Source: a virus. From it: DNA of 59,173 nt. Below the pieces are notes generated by a model. That model made no database searches. It saw nothing but the letters and a program-made list of their open reading frames with translations, and had not been told where the DNA came from. The stretch spans positions 1 to 59,173 of IMG/VR virus record IMGVR_UViG_3300023184_000139. One strand, written 5' to 3'. Positions 6,997-15,981 of the stretch are shown piece by piece. Made by a program: the position numbers and the translations under genes. Numbering within the stretch: position 1 is the stretch's first letter; every line of letters begins with the position of its first letter.

Positions 6997-7650
6997 CTAT
7001 TTACATTTTTTCCATCCACCACCTTTTGATTTATAATCTTTTGCCGCAAATCCATTTGCATAGGCTGAAGGGTAGACATCAAATTTAGCTTTAGCTTTAG
7101 CCTTAGACGCGGCCCATTTCGCAGGATCTGTTGGACAATTCTTACTTTCGTCTATTTCACCATATGATTCATTTTTAGGTTCAACACCCTTTTTCTTCAT
7201 ATTGATAGCAATTGCAGCTTGTTGTGCAGGACTACTTGCTTCACTTACAGGTACACAGTTTGGAACTTTTTTACCGTTCTTCTTCTTACTACCAACTTGT
7301 TTGTAACCATCCCAACATTTTTCGTCTAATTGTCCTTCTTCGTTCATACTAAACTGATCCATATCTGCGGTTACATCTTGTTTATCTTTACTTTTAGTTT
7401 CATTCATAAAGAAATCAAAAACTTGATCCATATTGTTCTTAGCCTCAGACACGTGATCATCAGCCCAATCGTGACCGTTTTTAATAATTTGATCTAACTC
7501 TTGTGGATCCATTTTCATCAACATTTCACATTGTCTATGTATTTGTTGTAAATTACTGAAAAACATGTAGTTTTCAGTTGATTGATTTTCCTTTATAATC
7601 TTAGCTATATATTTTCTAAGATCGTTTTCTTTTAATTTAATAACTTTCAT
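6997..7650 (-). CDS. Modular virion-type protein with Cys-Tyr-Lys motifs
   Basis: A 217-residue protein and first gene of the late operon; the motif at 7655-7662 ends 4 bases before its ATG. The N terminus is KVIKLKENDLRKYIAKIIKE, a Lys-rich helix similar to those of neighbours. Two modules follow that I recognise from many marine and freshwater T4-like phage proteins: CWDGYKQVGSKKKNGKKVP-NC (about 111-131) and CPTDPAKWAASKAKAKAKFD continuing to VYPSAYANGFAAKDYKSKGG (about 171-210). Their function is not established. Association with DNA or the capsid interior is possible from their basic charge. Confidence 0.7.
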   Translation of the reverse strand: MKVIKLKENDLRKYIAKIIKENQSTENYMFFSNLQQIHRQCEMLMKMDPQELDQIIKNGHDWADDHVSEAKNNMDQVFDFFMNETKSKDKQDVTADMDQFSMNEEGQLDEKCWDGYKQVGSKKKNGKKVPNCVPVSEASSPAQQAAIAINMKKKGVEPKNESYGEIDESKNCPTDPAKWAASKAKAKAKFDVYPSAYANGFAAKDYKSKGGGWKKCK

Positions 7651-7654
7651 AAAT

Positions 7655-7662
7655 TATAAATA
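7655..7662 (-). promoter_or_regulatory. Late-promoter-like motif, cargo operon
   Basis: TATTTATA on the minus strand, 4 bases before the ATG at 7650. It would drive the four genes down to 5201. Confidence 0.6.
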
Positions 7663-7665
7663 GTT

Positions 7666-9054
7666 TTACTTTTCAGATAATATTTCAAATTTTATTGATT
7701 CGTTGTGATAAATTTCCTCAGTATGTGTCTTCGCTTTAATCTCTAAATGATATTCTCTCGGGATGTAATTGTTGGTATCCAAATAGAATGAGTTTTCATT
7801 GGTTTTATCCAATAAAGTCCAATCATGAACGTTTACGTCTACACTACCCTCTTTAATATATAATCTATAATAAACCTCATCAAATAATACCGATTTAGGA
7901 ACATCTAAAGATTTTATCGTAACAACCACTTTTCTAATGTCTCCGCGTTTAATTTTTTCACCTTGTTTAATACCAAAATATTGTATTTTATAACGTTGTA
8001 ATTCGGTTTGATTTTCACCAATTGTATATTGTGTCGTAAATGGTTTTGGTACAAATTTTTGACTTATATTCGCAAGTTCAACACCATCAATTGAAAGATC
8101 AGTCCAACGATCGTAGAAAAAACGTTTTCCATCACATAAATTACCGTCAATTCCTAATGTTACTTTATACACTCCTTTTTTAACTTGGGACACTAATTGT
8201 ATACCACCTAAACCTGTAATAATCGTTCCATTTGAATCTAATATATCAACCCTTGGCGTAGTATCTAAATCGTAAAAATTGGTACCTTTAGTGACATATA
8301 AATAAAGGTTATTAAACACACCCGCCGCAAAATTTTGTCTATTATCATCAATTCTATCATCAACAAATGTCTCAACATAAGGTTCAAAGAAAGTTTGTGT
8401 ATATTTTGTAAAAAATGAAACAGATTGTTCTGTCATAGGGGTCAAATCTTGAAATGGAACTGAAAACGCCAAACCAAATCCTTGATGTTGATTTAAAGTT
8501 CCAAATAGTAACATTGAATTAATGTGTGAAGTTATATCAACATTAATGTCTTCATTACCGTTATCAAAATGTATAGTTTGAATAATTGTTGGATTTTCCG
8601 CATATATACCTGAGGTTGCCCAACTGTCTAATGTGGTTCTATCATACCAATTTGAAGGTCTTTGATCAAATACTTTAAAACCATTTAATGCATCTGCATT
8701 AACATTAACATAATCAAATCCAACTCCTTCATCCCAAAACTCAGTTATTCTAAATAAAATTAAGTCAAATGATGTTGCTCTATCTCTACCTGTTGATCTT
8801 AATTGACCTTTAAATCCTTCGTCCCCAAAAATACAATTGGTTAAATGTAATGTATGTGTAATCTTACTAAGGTTGGCGACCGATAAGTCACCTGTCGTGA
8901 ACTTATTAATTAATTCAGTAAAATCTACCTTAAATATAAATTTAGAAAAACCACCACCATAATAGATCTCGGTTGTTGGGTTTTTAGCCGTATTAACCTG
9001 AGAATTCTTTATAATTGTGTTGTTCTTCTCAAAATAGGAACGTATATATGACAT
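7666..9054 (-). CDS. Hypothetical tail/baseplate structural protein
   Basis: A 462-residue, beta-rich protein without signal or membrane segments. The N terminus (SYIRSYFEKNNTIIKNSQVN) and the following repeats of strands resemble the DNRLRE-type beta-sandwich, then an Ig-like segment (KVTLGIDGNLCDGKRFFYD) and a final beta domain. It lies next to an OB-fold baseplate protein on the same strand, with its own late motif. A role in a baseplate appendage is inferred from position and fold class only. Confidence 0.6.
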   Translation of the reverse strand: MSYIRSYFEKNNTIIKNSQVNTAKNPTTEIYYGGGFSKFIFKVDFTELINKFTTGDLSVANLSKITHTLHLTNCIFGDEGFKGQLRSTGRDRATSFDLILFRITEFWDEGVGFDYVNVNADALNGFKVFDQRPSNWYDRTTLDSWATSGIYAENPTIIQTIHFDNGNEDINVDITSHINSMLLFGTLNQHQGFGLAFSVPFQDLTPMTEQSVSFFTKYTQTFFEPYVETFVDDRIDDNRQNFAAGVFNNLYLYVTKGTNFYDLDTTPRVDILDSNGTIITGLGGIQLVSQVKKGVYKVTLGIDGNLCDGKRFFYDRWTDLSIDGVELANISQKFVPKPFTTQYTIGENQTELQRYKIQYFGIKQGEKIKRGDIRKVVVTIKSLDVPKSVLFDEVYYRLYIKEGSVDVNVHDWTLLDKTNENSFYLDTNNYIPREYHLEIKAKTHTEEIYHNESIKFEILSEK

Positions 9055-9063
9055 CTTTTTTAT

Positions 9064-9072
9064 TAATAAATA
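9064..9072 (-). promoter_or_regulatory. Late-promoter-like motif
   Basis: TATTTATTA on the minus strand, 9 bases before the ATG at 9054, in the short gap after the OB-fold protein gene. Confidence 0.55.
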
Positions 9073-9077
9073 TCAAA

Positions 9078-10601
9078 TTAATTGATTCTAATTGATTTAT
9101 TTAATATGTCATTTTCAATAGTCTTAAAAAGTTCTTTTAATTGATTTCCCTCAGAATAGTCATATTGTCCAGAGATAGGCATTAAAGGGTTATGTCTATG
9201 AGTAAAAATTACCTCAATCATTTTACTCAACAATCTTAAAAGGTTTTCACCCCTCACAGTTGAGAAGGTCTTTGGGTCAATATTTTTAATATAATCTTGT
9301 TGTGATAAATCGTACCCGTTTAAGTCAAAAAATGGTATTGGGTCATTGGATTCGTTAGTACCTAAATCAGTGGATAAAAAATATATTTTATCCGCCATAA
9401 CCGTACCAAATGTTTGTTCTGGTGAATTAGGGTCAATATTAATTCTCTCTTCAATAGATTCAACTTCCTTAATTTCTAATTTTGCTTTAGTTTTTGACCA
9501 TATTAACCCACTTGACGGTCCAATTCTTAAAACATTAATATTATTTAAAATTAATTGCCTATTTGTAGCTTCCGTCGTATCTAAAATTTTTGTTTTAAAT
9601 GATTTACTTGGTCTAAAATAAAATGGATGAACTTCTCCACCTTCATATTGTTGATTTAGTTCGGTGAGATCTTTATCATGTATTAAAAATATTTTATCTC
9701 TAATTTCTCTATAGATGTCGTTAATTGAGGATGCGGTAACAGTATATGTTGGTGTTACACCATCACCTTCAGGATTAACTAACTTAACTAAAGATTCTGT
9801 CGCAACGGAATGTTCTGTAAAATAATTAGTTTTAAATTCATCACCATATGGTGTAATTACCTTATAAACATATAGATCTATTTTGGCCGGAGATTCATCA
9901 GATAAATCTTTTAATTTATCTACATCATATTCAATAATGTATTTAAGATCTTTATTGTCAGAAACATTATTTTTTACCACCACCTCCTCAAGAGTCATTT
10001 TTTTAGGAAATTTTTTGAGGTATATTCTTGATGATTTTCTAGCCATTATTGGGTAATCCAATAAAATTTCTCTGTTTGACGGACTAGCCGCCTCTTTTGA
10101 TAAAAGTTTACCACCTCTAAGTTGTAATCCGTTTTCAGTGAAAAGAACATCTGAATTGTTTTTACCATAAATTGCAAAATCTTTTTCTTCGGCAAAGGTA
10201 TTTTCAGATTTTTTATTTATGTAAGTTTTACTGACATTATTTCTAATATTTGGTTTATGTAAAACACTGGTTCCGTAAGTTGTATTCGCAACTTGTTGTG
10301 AAAATGTTTGACCGTTATAATCATACATTGTGGTAAATGGTCCGGCAATATACTCAGTATTTACCGTATCTTTATCAGTGTCATAGTTAATAATTTTAAC
10401 CGACTGATTAATTTCAGGTATGTAGTTTAGGTTACTAGGTAAAAATGGATTAGCTAAAAATAAATCCCTATCACTCCACGGTTCATAGTCAATTGCTTTT
10501 TCCTTTTGTCCTGGAACCTCATTATAACGAATAATTCGTATTCTACCAATACCTAATGGATCAACATTATCAATACATTTACCAATATCTATTATTTTCA
10601 T
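9078..10601 (-). CDS. Baseplate hub-associated protein with gp5-type OB fold
   Basis: A 507-residue protein. Residues 1-80 carry the pattern of a phage OB domain: GKCIDNVDPLGIGRIRI, then EPWSDRDLFLANPFLP and IPEINQSVKIINYD, as in the N-terminal domain of T4 gp5 and related spike or hub proteins. The C-terminal FTHRHNPLMPIS is also common in such proteins. There is no lysozyme domain and no long triple-beta-helix repeat, so this is not a full gp5. It overlaps the upstream 67-residue gene by 4 bases (ATGA). I infer that it is part of the baseplate centre. Confidence 0.62.
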   Translation of the reverse strand: MKIIDIGKCIDNVDPLGIGRIRIIRYNEVPGQKEKAIDYEPWSDRDLFLANPFLPSNLNYIPEINQSVKIINYDTDKDTVNTEYIAGPFTTMYDYNGQTFSQQVANTTYGTSVLHKPNIRNNVSKTYINKKSENTFAEEKDFAIYGKNNSDVLFTENGLQLRGGKLLSKEAASPSNREILLDYPIMARKSSRIYLKKFPKKMTLEEVVVKNNVSDNKDLKYIIEYDVDKLKDLSDESPAKIDLYVYKVITPYGDEFKTNYFTEHSVATESLVKLVNPEGDGVTPTYTVTASSINDIYREIRDKIFLIHDKDLTELNQQYEGGEVHPFYFRPSKSFKTKILDTTEATNRQLILNNINVLRIGPSSGLIWSKTKAKLEIKEVESIEERINIDPNSPEQTFGTVMADKIYFLSTDLGTNESNDPIPFFDLNGYDLSQQDYIKNIDPKTFSTVRGENLLRLLSKMIEVIFTHRHNPLMPISGQYDYSEGNQLKELFKTIENDILNKSIRIN

Positions 10602-10801
10602 TTCCCTGTATATCTTTTTTCTAATTCCTTATTAACTTTATTATATAAACTTTCAACACCATCTAAATGACGTGTTAAATCAATAATTAATTCTTTTGTT
10701 TTTTCAAATTCTTCCAATAATTCATCTGCAACAATGACTAAATCTTTATTAGATTTATTTTGTACATCGTTTGCTATTTCTATTAATTTTTGACTTTCCA
10801 T
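10598..10801 (-). CDS. Small helical protein
   Basis: A 67-residue protein, entirely helical and coiled-coil-like (ELLEEFEKTKELIIDLTRHL). It is translationally coupled to the OB-fold gene by a 4-base overlap and starts 3 bases after the upstream stop. It may be an assembly chaperone or small baseplate subunit; no family is recognised. Confidence 0.7.
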   Translation of the reverse strand: MESQKLIEIANDVQNKSNKDLVIVADELLEEFEKTKELIIDLTRHLDGVESLYNKVNKELEKRYTGK

Positions 10802-10804
10802 ATT

Positions 10805-12772
10805 TTAATTTTTCATTAATGCATATGATGGTGTCCCTACCGGTCCATTTATACTTTTAAATGGTGTTACCGCTAAATTATCAGCAAATCCTTGTACTTG
10901 TGCGGATGCTGAGAGTACGTGGTAATTTGGTTCTCCGTTTATATCCCCCGTCGGGATTCCCATGTTTTGCATTTTTTCTGTTATATCCATGGTTGTTTTA
11001 ACCGCACTGAATCCAGGTAATTTACCGGCTAATAATAAAAGTGGATTAGGTATATCTAAACCACCCGCAGCGGTTAACGCACCATTAATTGCCGCACCAA
11101 TTGCTGCAATAATAGCCTCACAACTATCTAATCCATTTTCAAGTATTTGTTTTAATAATGCAATTAATGCGGCAATAACAAGATAATACCTTTTTAATTT
11201 ATCTTTTAATATTTTTCTAATAATCTTCATTAAGAAATTTTTAAGATCCACTTTGACTCTTTTCCAAAATTCTCTAATAAATTTCCAAAATAACTCCTTT
11301 ATTACACACGTAAAAATCTTTTTTAATTTTTTCATTAACTCCTTTGCATCCATAACTAAGTTTTTAGCTGATGCAACAAATTGTTTATAAATTATAACAA
11401 ATGGTAAAAACATTTTAGGAGATATAATACTCATAATTAACGCCTTAGGGATATTAAAAATAAATGATAAATTAATTGAAATTTGAAAACTTGGTAAATC
11501 AATTGAAAAGTCAGATTGTTCGTATGCGTCGGATGCCGCCTTATTTAATGCACCGTCTATACGTTTTCTGGTATCTTGTTTGTCTTCTAAATAAATAAAA
11601 TCTTCAATATGTACAGTGTTATAAGGAACTTCGTAGTTACCACAATCTTTAAATTTTAACACTTTTCTTCTTCTAGCGTCTTCATCATCTAAATCAATTC
11701 CTTCAACATCGTCAAAATCAAAGTAAAACTCATCGTTTTCTTCTTCATCATGAAACAAATTAGTTGGGGTTTGTCCTGTTAATCTTCCATCATTACAAAA
11801 TGCAAATATTTTATTTAACATTCTCTCAAGACTATTAATTGCATCATCTAAAGATGGTGCAAAATCTAATGGATTTTCCATACCACTAAATGAACCACCG
11901 ACACTAACCCCATTTTTATCGGCAGATGCATTACAAGCTTTTAATGTCATTAACATCGCCTTTTTAAGTATTTCGTTCAAATCTGGCATCTCCATATTTG
12001 AATAATAGTCGTTAAAAAAATCGCCGACATTAACATTACCATAACTAATAACTCCACCAATATTTGTGGGTTGAGTTAAACCTGTAATAAAAAATCTTTG
12101 ATGTTCAGCTTGCCAATTTAAGTTAAATAATGTTTTATTGCTTGGTGTGTCATATTGAAACTGTAATCCGTTTGGTGTTGTTGTACCGGCACTTATAAAT
12201 GTTTGATAAAGTCCATAATTTATTTGAGCCTTAAGTCCATTTCTTTTTTTAGGGTTCTCATACATTATTTTACCATAATCACTTTCTGGAGGAACTTTAA
12301 ACATCCCTAAAAAATCAATTTCTTTTGGATAAATAAAAACTTCATCCATCTCTTGTGTTCCACCCATAACTTGATTAGCACCACAAATACCATCATTTGC
12401 AAAAAATGCGTTTTTAACACAATCCATTAGGATTTGTTTAGCTGAATTTTTTGTAACATCAACTGAATCTAATACATGTTGTCTAAGTCTTTGAGTTGAT
12501 TGAAATCTATCGGGATCATTAACGGTTCTACCCGCCTCTAAAAATTTATTAACAACTGAAACAACTTCTTCAAATATGTTTTTTTTATTTTTAGTTTTTG
12601 GTTTTTTGTTTCCTAATTTAGACTTAAGTTGTTCTAATTTAGTATTTAAATTGGGAAGATTGGGTGAAAACTTTTTAAGGGCATCCTCAGGACTTATATC
12701 AAGATCAATGTGTTTATCTTGATCCACAGTTTTTTGAATAATATCAATCGTGGTTTTTATCTTTTCAAACAT
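10805..12772 (-). CDS. Large structural protein with hydrophobic C-terminal segments
   Basis: A 655-residue protein. The first half is soluble with a Lys-rich linker (KLGNKKPKTKNKK near 50-65) and an acidic patch (DEEENDEFYFDFDDVEG near 345). Residues about 435-475 (INLSFIFNIPKALIMSII) and 525-590 contain long hydrophobic or amphipathic stretches (YYLVIAALIALLKQIL; AIIAAIGAAINGALTAAGG) that could be membrane-interacting. It lies among baseplate genes and overlaps its upstream neighbour at one base. It might be a hub or ejected protein that contacts the host membrane; that role is inference. Confidence 0.6.
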   Translation of the reverse strand: MFEKIKTTIDIIQKTVDQDKHIDLDISPEDALKKFSPNLPNLNTKLEQLKSKLGNKKPKTKNKKNIFEEVVSVVNKFLEAGRTVNDPDRFQSTQRLRQHVLDSVDVTKNSAKQILMDCVKNAFFANDGICGANQVMGGTQEMDEVFIYPKEIDFLGMFKVPPESDYGKIMYENPKKRNGLKAQINYGLYQTFISAGTTTPNGLQFQYDTPSNKTLFNLNWQAEHQRFFITGLTQPTNIGGVISYGNVNVGDFFNDYYSNMEMPDLNEILKKAMLMTLKACNASADKNGVSVGGSFSGMENPLDFAPSLDDAINSLERMLNKIFAFCNDGRLTGQTPTNLFHDEEENDEFYFDFDDVEGIDLDDEDARRRKVLKFKDCGNYEVPYNTVHIEDFIYLEDKQDTRKRIDGALNKAASDAYEQSDFSIDLPSFQISINLSFIFNIPKALIMSIISPKMFLPFVIIYKQFVASAKNLVMDAKELMKKLKKIFTCVIKELFWKFIREFWKRVKVDLKNFLMKIIRKILKDKLKRYYLVIAALIALLKQILENGLDSCEAIIAAIGAAINGALTAAGGLDIPNPLLLLAGKLPGFSAVKTTMDITEKMQNMGIPTGDINGEPNYHVLSASAQVQGFADNLAVTPFKSINGPVGTPSYALMKN

Positions 12773-13152
12773 TATAATGAATAGTTACTTGATTTATTAT
12801 CGTTTCCGTCATTAACCAATCTATCCAAAATCTCACGATCTTCGTCAGATAAAGTCAATTTACCCATAGAACCCCCACCACTTCCAGATCCACCGGTGGT
12901 TTGTTTAAGTAAAACACTTTGTAATTTAACTAATGAAATTTTCTTTTCTGTACAATCATTTAAGATCTTCTGTTGTTCTTTAATAACAGGTCCAATTGTA
13001 CTCATGTCTTCTGCGTCCTTCATAAAACTCATCATTTTTCTCAAAATGGTTGAGGCGGTATTTCTATTCTCAACGACATCGTTGTAGATCTCCTGCATTA
13101 AGGCTAACGCCGAATCAACATCTAATGTAATATTGTTTCTTTGTGTTCTCAT
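12772..13152 (-). CDS. Small helical protein with Gly/Ser linker
   Basis: A 126-residue protein. The N-terminal 85 residues are helical (NITLDVDSALALMQEIYNDV), followed by a GGSGSGGGS linker (about 92-100) and an acidic helix (LTLSDEDREILDRLVND). The late-type motif at 13155-13163 ends 2 bases before the ATG. It begins the baseplate operon 13152-9078. The family is not recognised. Confidence 0.68.
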   Translation of the reverse strand: MRTQRNNITLDVDSALALMQEIYNDVVENRNTASTILRKMMSFMKDAEDMSTIGPVIKEQQKILNDCTEKKISLVKLQSVLLKQTTGGSGSGGGSMGKLTLSDEDREILDRLVNDGNDNKSSNYSL

Positions 13153-13154
13153 AT

Positions 13155-13163
13155 CAATAAATA
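13155..13163 (-). promoter_or_regulatory. Late-promoter-like motif, baseplate operon
   Basis: TATTTATTG on the minus strand, 2 bases before the ATG at 13152 and 3 bases past the end of the sigma factor gene. It separates the sigma operon from the virion operon downstream. Confidence 0.55.
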
Positions 13164-13166
13164 GAT

Positions 13167-13868
13167 TTATTCTAAAAACCCACCCAAAATACCGTCATAT
13201 AGTTTCTTATAACGTTTTAGGGAGACTCTAATCTCTTTTGTTGATAAGGATGTCATTTCTCGTAAAGAGAGTAAAATGAGGTTCTTATTGAATTTGTTAC
13301 CATCACCAACCTGAAATATCTTATCAAAATTACTGAAGATTTCAAGTAATGCGTAACCTAACTTTCTCTCGTTATCGGATAGGTTTTTTTCTTTTTCTAT
13401 AAAATTTTCTAAATCAATTGTAAGTTTAGTAATTACTGAACTATAATCAATTACGAATTCGTCAATCACATATGATAAATCTTTACTATCTTCAAAATCC
13501 GAAGAAATATCATCATATGATACTTGTCTATTTTGTTCCTTTGTATCTTTCTGTATTGCTCCCATAAGGTAGTTTTTACAGATAGTTCCAAAATAAGAAT
13601 ATGCTTTGGTATTCTTGGTATGATCAAACTTGTTGATCTTTGTTATAAGAAAAGACATTGTGTCTGTATGAATCTCTTCAAATTCCATGTCTTTTCTATA
13701 AAGTTTATAACGGCGAATAATTGATTCAACCATTATAATTAGGGGTTCACGTAAATATTCGTTGAATATCTTATTTTTTTCTGCTTCATCAGTACTTTCT
13801 AAGTAATTGACTACCGCCTTCTCTTGATCCTCCCCAAAATATATTTTTTGGGTTCTTGGTCTTGGCAT
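13167..13868 (-). CDS. 55: Late-transcription sigma factor, T4 gp55-like
   Basis: A 233-residue protein. Residues about 40-112 match sigma region 2 as in T4 gp55: a helix ending in IRRYKLY, then INKFDHTKNTKAYSYFGTIC and KNYLMGAIQKD, the -10 binding and core-binding surface. The C-terminal part (LREMTSLSTKEIRVSLKRYK) is longer than in T4 gp55 and could be a region-4-like helix pair. The acidic clamp-binding tail of T4 gp55 is not visible; the protein instead ends in YDGILGGFLE. The gene overlaps the upstream glycosyltransferase by one base, at the end of the operon read from the host-type promoter at 19723-19753. It is the natural reader of the TATTTATA/TATTTATTA motif. Confidence 0.8.
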   Translation of the reverse strand: MPRPRTQKIYFGEDQEKAVVNYLESTDEAEKNKIFNEYLREPLIIMVESIIRRYKLYRKDMEFEEIHTDTMSFLITKINKFDHTKNTKAYSYFGTICKNYLMGAIQKDTKEQNRQVSYDDISSDFEDSKDLSYVIDEFVIDYSSVITKLTIDLENFIEKEKNLSDNERKLGYALLEIFSNFDKIFQVGDGNKFNKNLILLSLREMTSLSTKEIRVSLKRYKKLYDGILGGFLE

Positions 13869-14647
13869 TAAGATATTTCATAATTTACATCTCGTTTATT
13901 TTTAAAGAAAAACTCTTTCTTTGCCGTCTCCAACCAAAACTTAGCTTCATCTTCACTAACCTTATTAGTATCATCATTTTTGTATGACCAAAATAACGAA
14001 TCCTCTCTAAAATTTAAGTGTTGATATCCTACTCTTGGTACGGTCATAACCTTAATATTGTTATGTGTTAATCTTAATAAAAACTCATATCCAAATGTTA
14101 ATTTAATATTTTCTTTTAATGAACCATTATCTTTAATAACTTGTGTTCTATAAAGTCCTCCACTAATTTGATAGTTTTGAAAATCTAATAATACTTCATT
14201 ATCTAAAACACCTTGTTTTTCTGTAAATCCATAGGCCCATGTTGATTCATTTGTAAAACTTACAAAATTACCATCAGTGTTTATATCTTTAACCACAGGT
14301 AAAAATACATCAACATCCGTGTATGTTTTAACATATTCGTTTGTAGATTTCAACCAGATTGATTTATATTCGTCATCAATTTCCAAAATACTAAACCATT
14401 CAGTATCACATTTTTCAATACCCAAGTTAACTTGGGAACAAAAATCCGTTTTAGAATTATTAGTAACTATGTTAATATCTAATACCTCTGAAATATTTGT
14501 TAATTCAGTTTTAACCGAAGAAGGACAAACAATCATTAATTTAACATCTTCGTGAAATTGTTCTACGGATTTAATTGCGTTATCTAACATTACACGATAA
14601 CTGTCTTCAATTCTATGTACAGGTAAAATTACTGTTATATTTTTCAT
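13868..14647 (-). CDS. Glycosyltransferase, GT-A (family 2-like)
   Basis: A 259-residue protein with a GT-A fold. NITVILPVHRIEDS is the first nucleotide-binding strand, and WFSILEIDDEY (Asp91-Asp92) stands in the place of the DxD motif that binds metal and UDP-sugar. Later blocks (ISGGLYRTQVIKD; FGYEFLLRLTHN) fit the acceptor side. It lies between another glycosyltransferase and the sigma gene with a 1-base overlap. The substrate is unknown; virion protein, modified DNA base or host surface glycan are all possible. Confidence 0.8.
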   Translation of the reverse strand: MKNITVILPVHRIEDSYRVMLDNAIKSVEQFHEDVKLMIVCPSSVKTELTNISEVLDINIVTNNSKTDFCSQVNLGIEKCDTEWFSILEIDDEYKSIWLKSTNEYVKTYTDVDVFLPVVKDINTDGNFVSFTNESTWAYGFTEKQGVLDNEVLLDFQNYQISGGLYRTQVIKDNGSLKENIKLTFGYEFLLRLTHNNIKVMTVPRVGYQHLNFREDSLFWSYKNDDTNKVSEDEAKFWLETAKKEFFFKNKRDVNYEIS

Positions 14648-14648
14648 A

Positions 14649-15704
14649 TTATTCTTGTTCTTTTTTTAGATTTTCTAATGCCTTTGTAAATGTCTCAACT
14701 CTCTTATTTGTAAATGAATTGAAAATTGATAAGATATTATTTTTAGTTATTTCAGTTTCATATGGTAATAAAGTATCTTTCATTTTTTGTTTAACTTCGT
14801 CAGTTAATTCAACTCCGTCTAACCAAGCTAAAACAAATGTTCCTAAAATGTCAACTAATTTATTTTCATCATAAGTCCACATACCATTTTCATTTAACCA
14901 ACCAGGTTCTGTACTTGGTATTTTACCAATAACAGGAACGCCCGATTTCATTGATTCTAATGGGAATGTACCAAATGTTGATTCGTCATCCACCCATAAT
15001 GAAACCATACAATCTTTTAGTCCTTCTGAAAATTCCTCATATGTCATTTGTACCATATCTTTAAAAGTGATCCAACGTAAATGTGGATATTTTAAATAAA
15101 ATTCGGAAATAAATTTTCTATGTTTAACTCTATCTCTACAACTAATTGCAATGTAAGGTTTTACGATACCTTCGGTAGGTTTAAAATTATCTCCAATAAT
15201 TGGAGGGGTTATATGAACTAATACTTCAGGGAAAACCTCTTGAATATATTTTTTTGATTCTTCTGTTGTTGTAATAACTCTATCAAAACCATAATCACTC
15301 CAACGACTACCGACTGGTAATGTTTCAAAAATATATTCTTTTTGTTGTATCAACATAACTTTAGTACATCTTACGTTTGCTAATTGTTGTAGTACATTTG
15401 AATAATATTCAGGAACAACAATAACGTCATCAATTTGAATATTAACTTTATCTTCTTTGATTGATACAAGTTCTAAAACGTCATATTTTTCACCTAACCA
15501 TTCAGGTCTAATATATGATTTATCTTCTGTTAAAATTTTTGGAGTGTGTCCGTTTTCTTTTAACGTTAAAGCCATATCATAGATATGTTTAATTGCCGCT
15601 CTAGCATTATTTTTAGTATCATACGTTAAAAAATATATAACGTTTTCTTTTGTTTCTAACCTTCCTAAGGCTGATTCAAGTTTTTCTATGTTTTCTTTAC
15701 TCAT
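14649..15704 (-). CDS. Glycosyltransferase, GT-B (group 1-like)
   Basis: A 351-residue protein. The N-terminal Rossmann domain begins at about residue 22 (NVIYFLTYDTKNNA). The C-terminal domain has the donor-binding block STFGTFPLESMKSGVPVIG (about 262-280), whose Glu is the E of the E-x7-E type motif. It overlaps the upstream 94-residue gene by 8 bases and is one base from the GT-A gene. It probably acts with that enzyme on the same acceptor. Confidence 0.82.
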   Translation of the reverse strand: MSKENIEKLESALGRLETKENVIYFLTYDTKNNARAAIKHIYDMALTLKENGHTPKILTEDKSYIRPEWLGEKYDVLELVSIKEDKVNIQIDDVIVVPEYYSNVLQQLANVRCTKVMLIQQKEYIFETLPVGSRWSDYGFDRVITTTEESKKYIQEVFPEVLVHITPPIIGDNFKPTEGIVKPYIAISCRDRVKHRKFISEFYLKYPHLRWITFKDMVQMTYEEFSEGLKDCMVSLWVDDESTFGTFPLESMKSGVPVIGKIPSTEPGWLNENGMWTYDENKLVDILGTFVLAWLDGVELTDEVKQKMKDTLLPYETEITKNNILSIFNSFTNKRVETFTKALENLKKEQE

Positions 15705-15981
15705 CTTCGTCTTCTATTAAAATTTGATTTTTTATTAATGTGTTAAATGCTATTCTGAAAGATACTGATGTCCCTTCTTGTGCAAATTTTCCAAGCCCTT
15801 CGTCAACTTCATCAATTTCACCTAAAACCCTATCCAAACACATTTTTATAATTTCGTATTTGAATATGTTTACTTCAGTTACTTCAGTTCCGTCTTCGTC
15901 TGGGATTGTTCCTCCTGTTCTACATTTCTCTGTGATTCCATCAAGGTCAATGTAGTAGTTTTTTCCAAAGATTTCAACCAT
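15697..15981 (-). CDS. Conserved small acidic phage protein
   Basis: A 94-residue acidic protein (VEIFGKNYYIDLDGITEKC, then NIFKYEIIKMCLDRVLGEID, then SFRIAFNTLIKNQILIED). I have the impression of a conserved helical protein of Bacteroidota phages but cannot name a function. Its start lies about 100 bases inside the upstream HAD-like gene in another frame, an unusually long overlap in this genome. It also overlaps the following glycosyltransferase. Confidence 0.7.
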   Translation of the reverse strand: MVEIFGKNYYIDLDGITEKCRTGGTIPDEDGTEVTEVNIFKYEIIKMCLDRVLGEIDEVDEGLGKFAQEGTSVSFRIAFNTLIKNQILIEDEDE

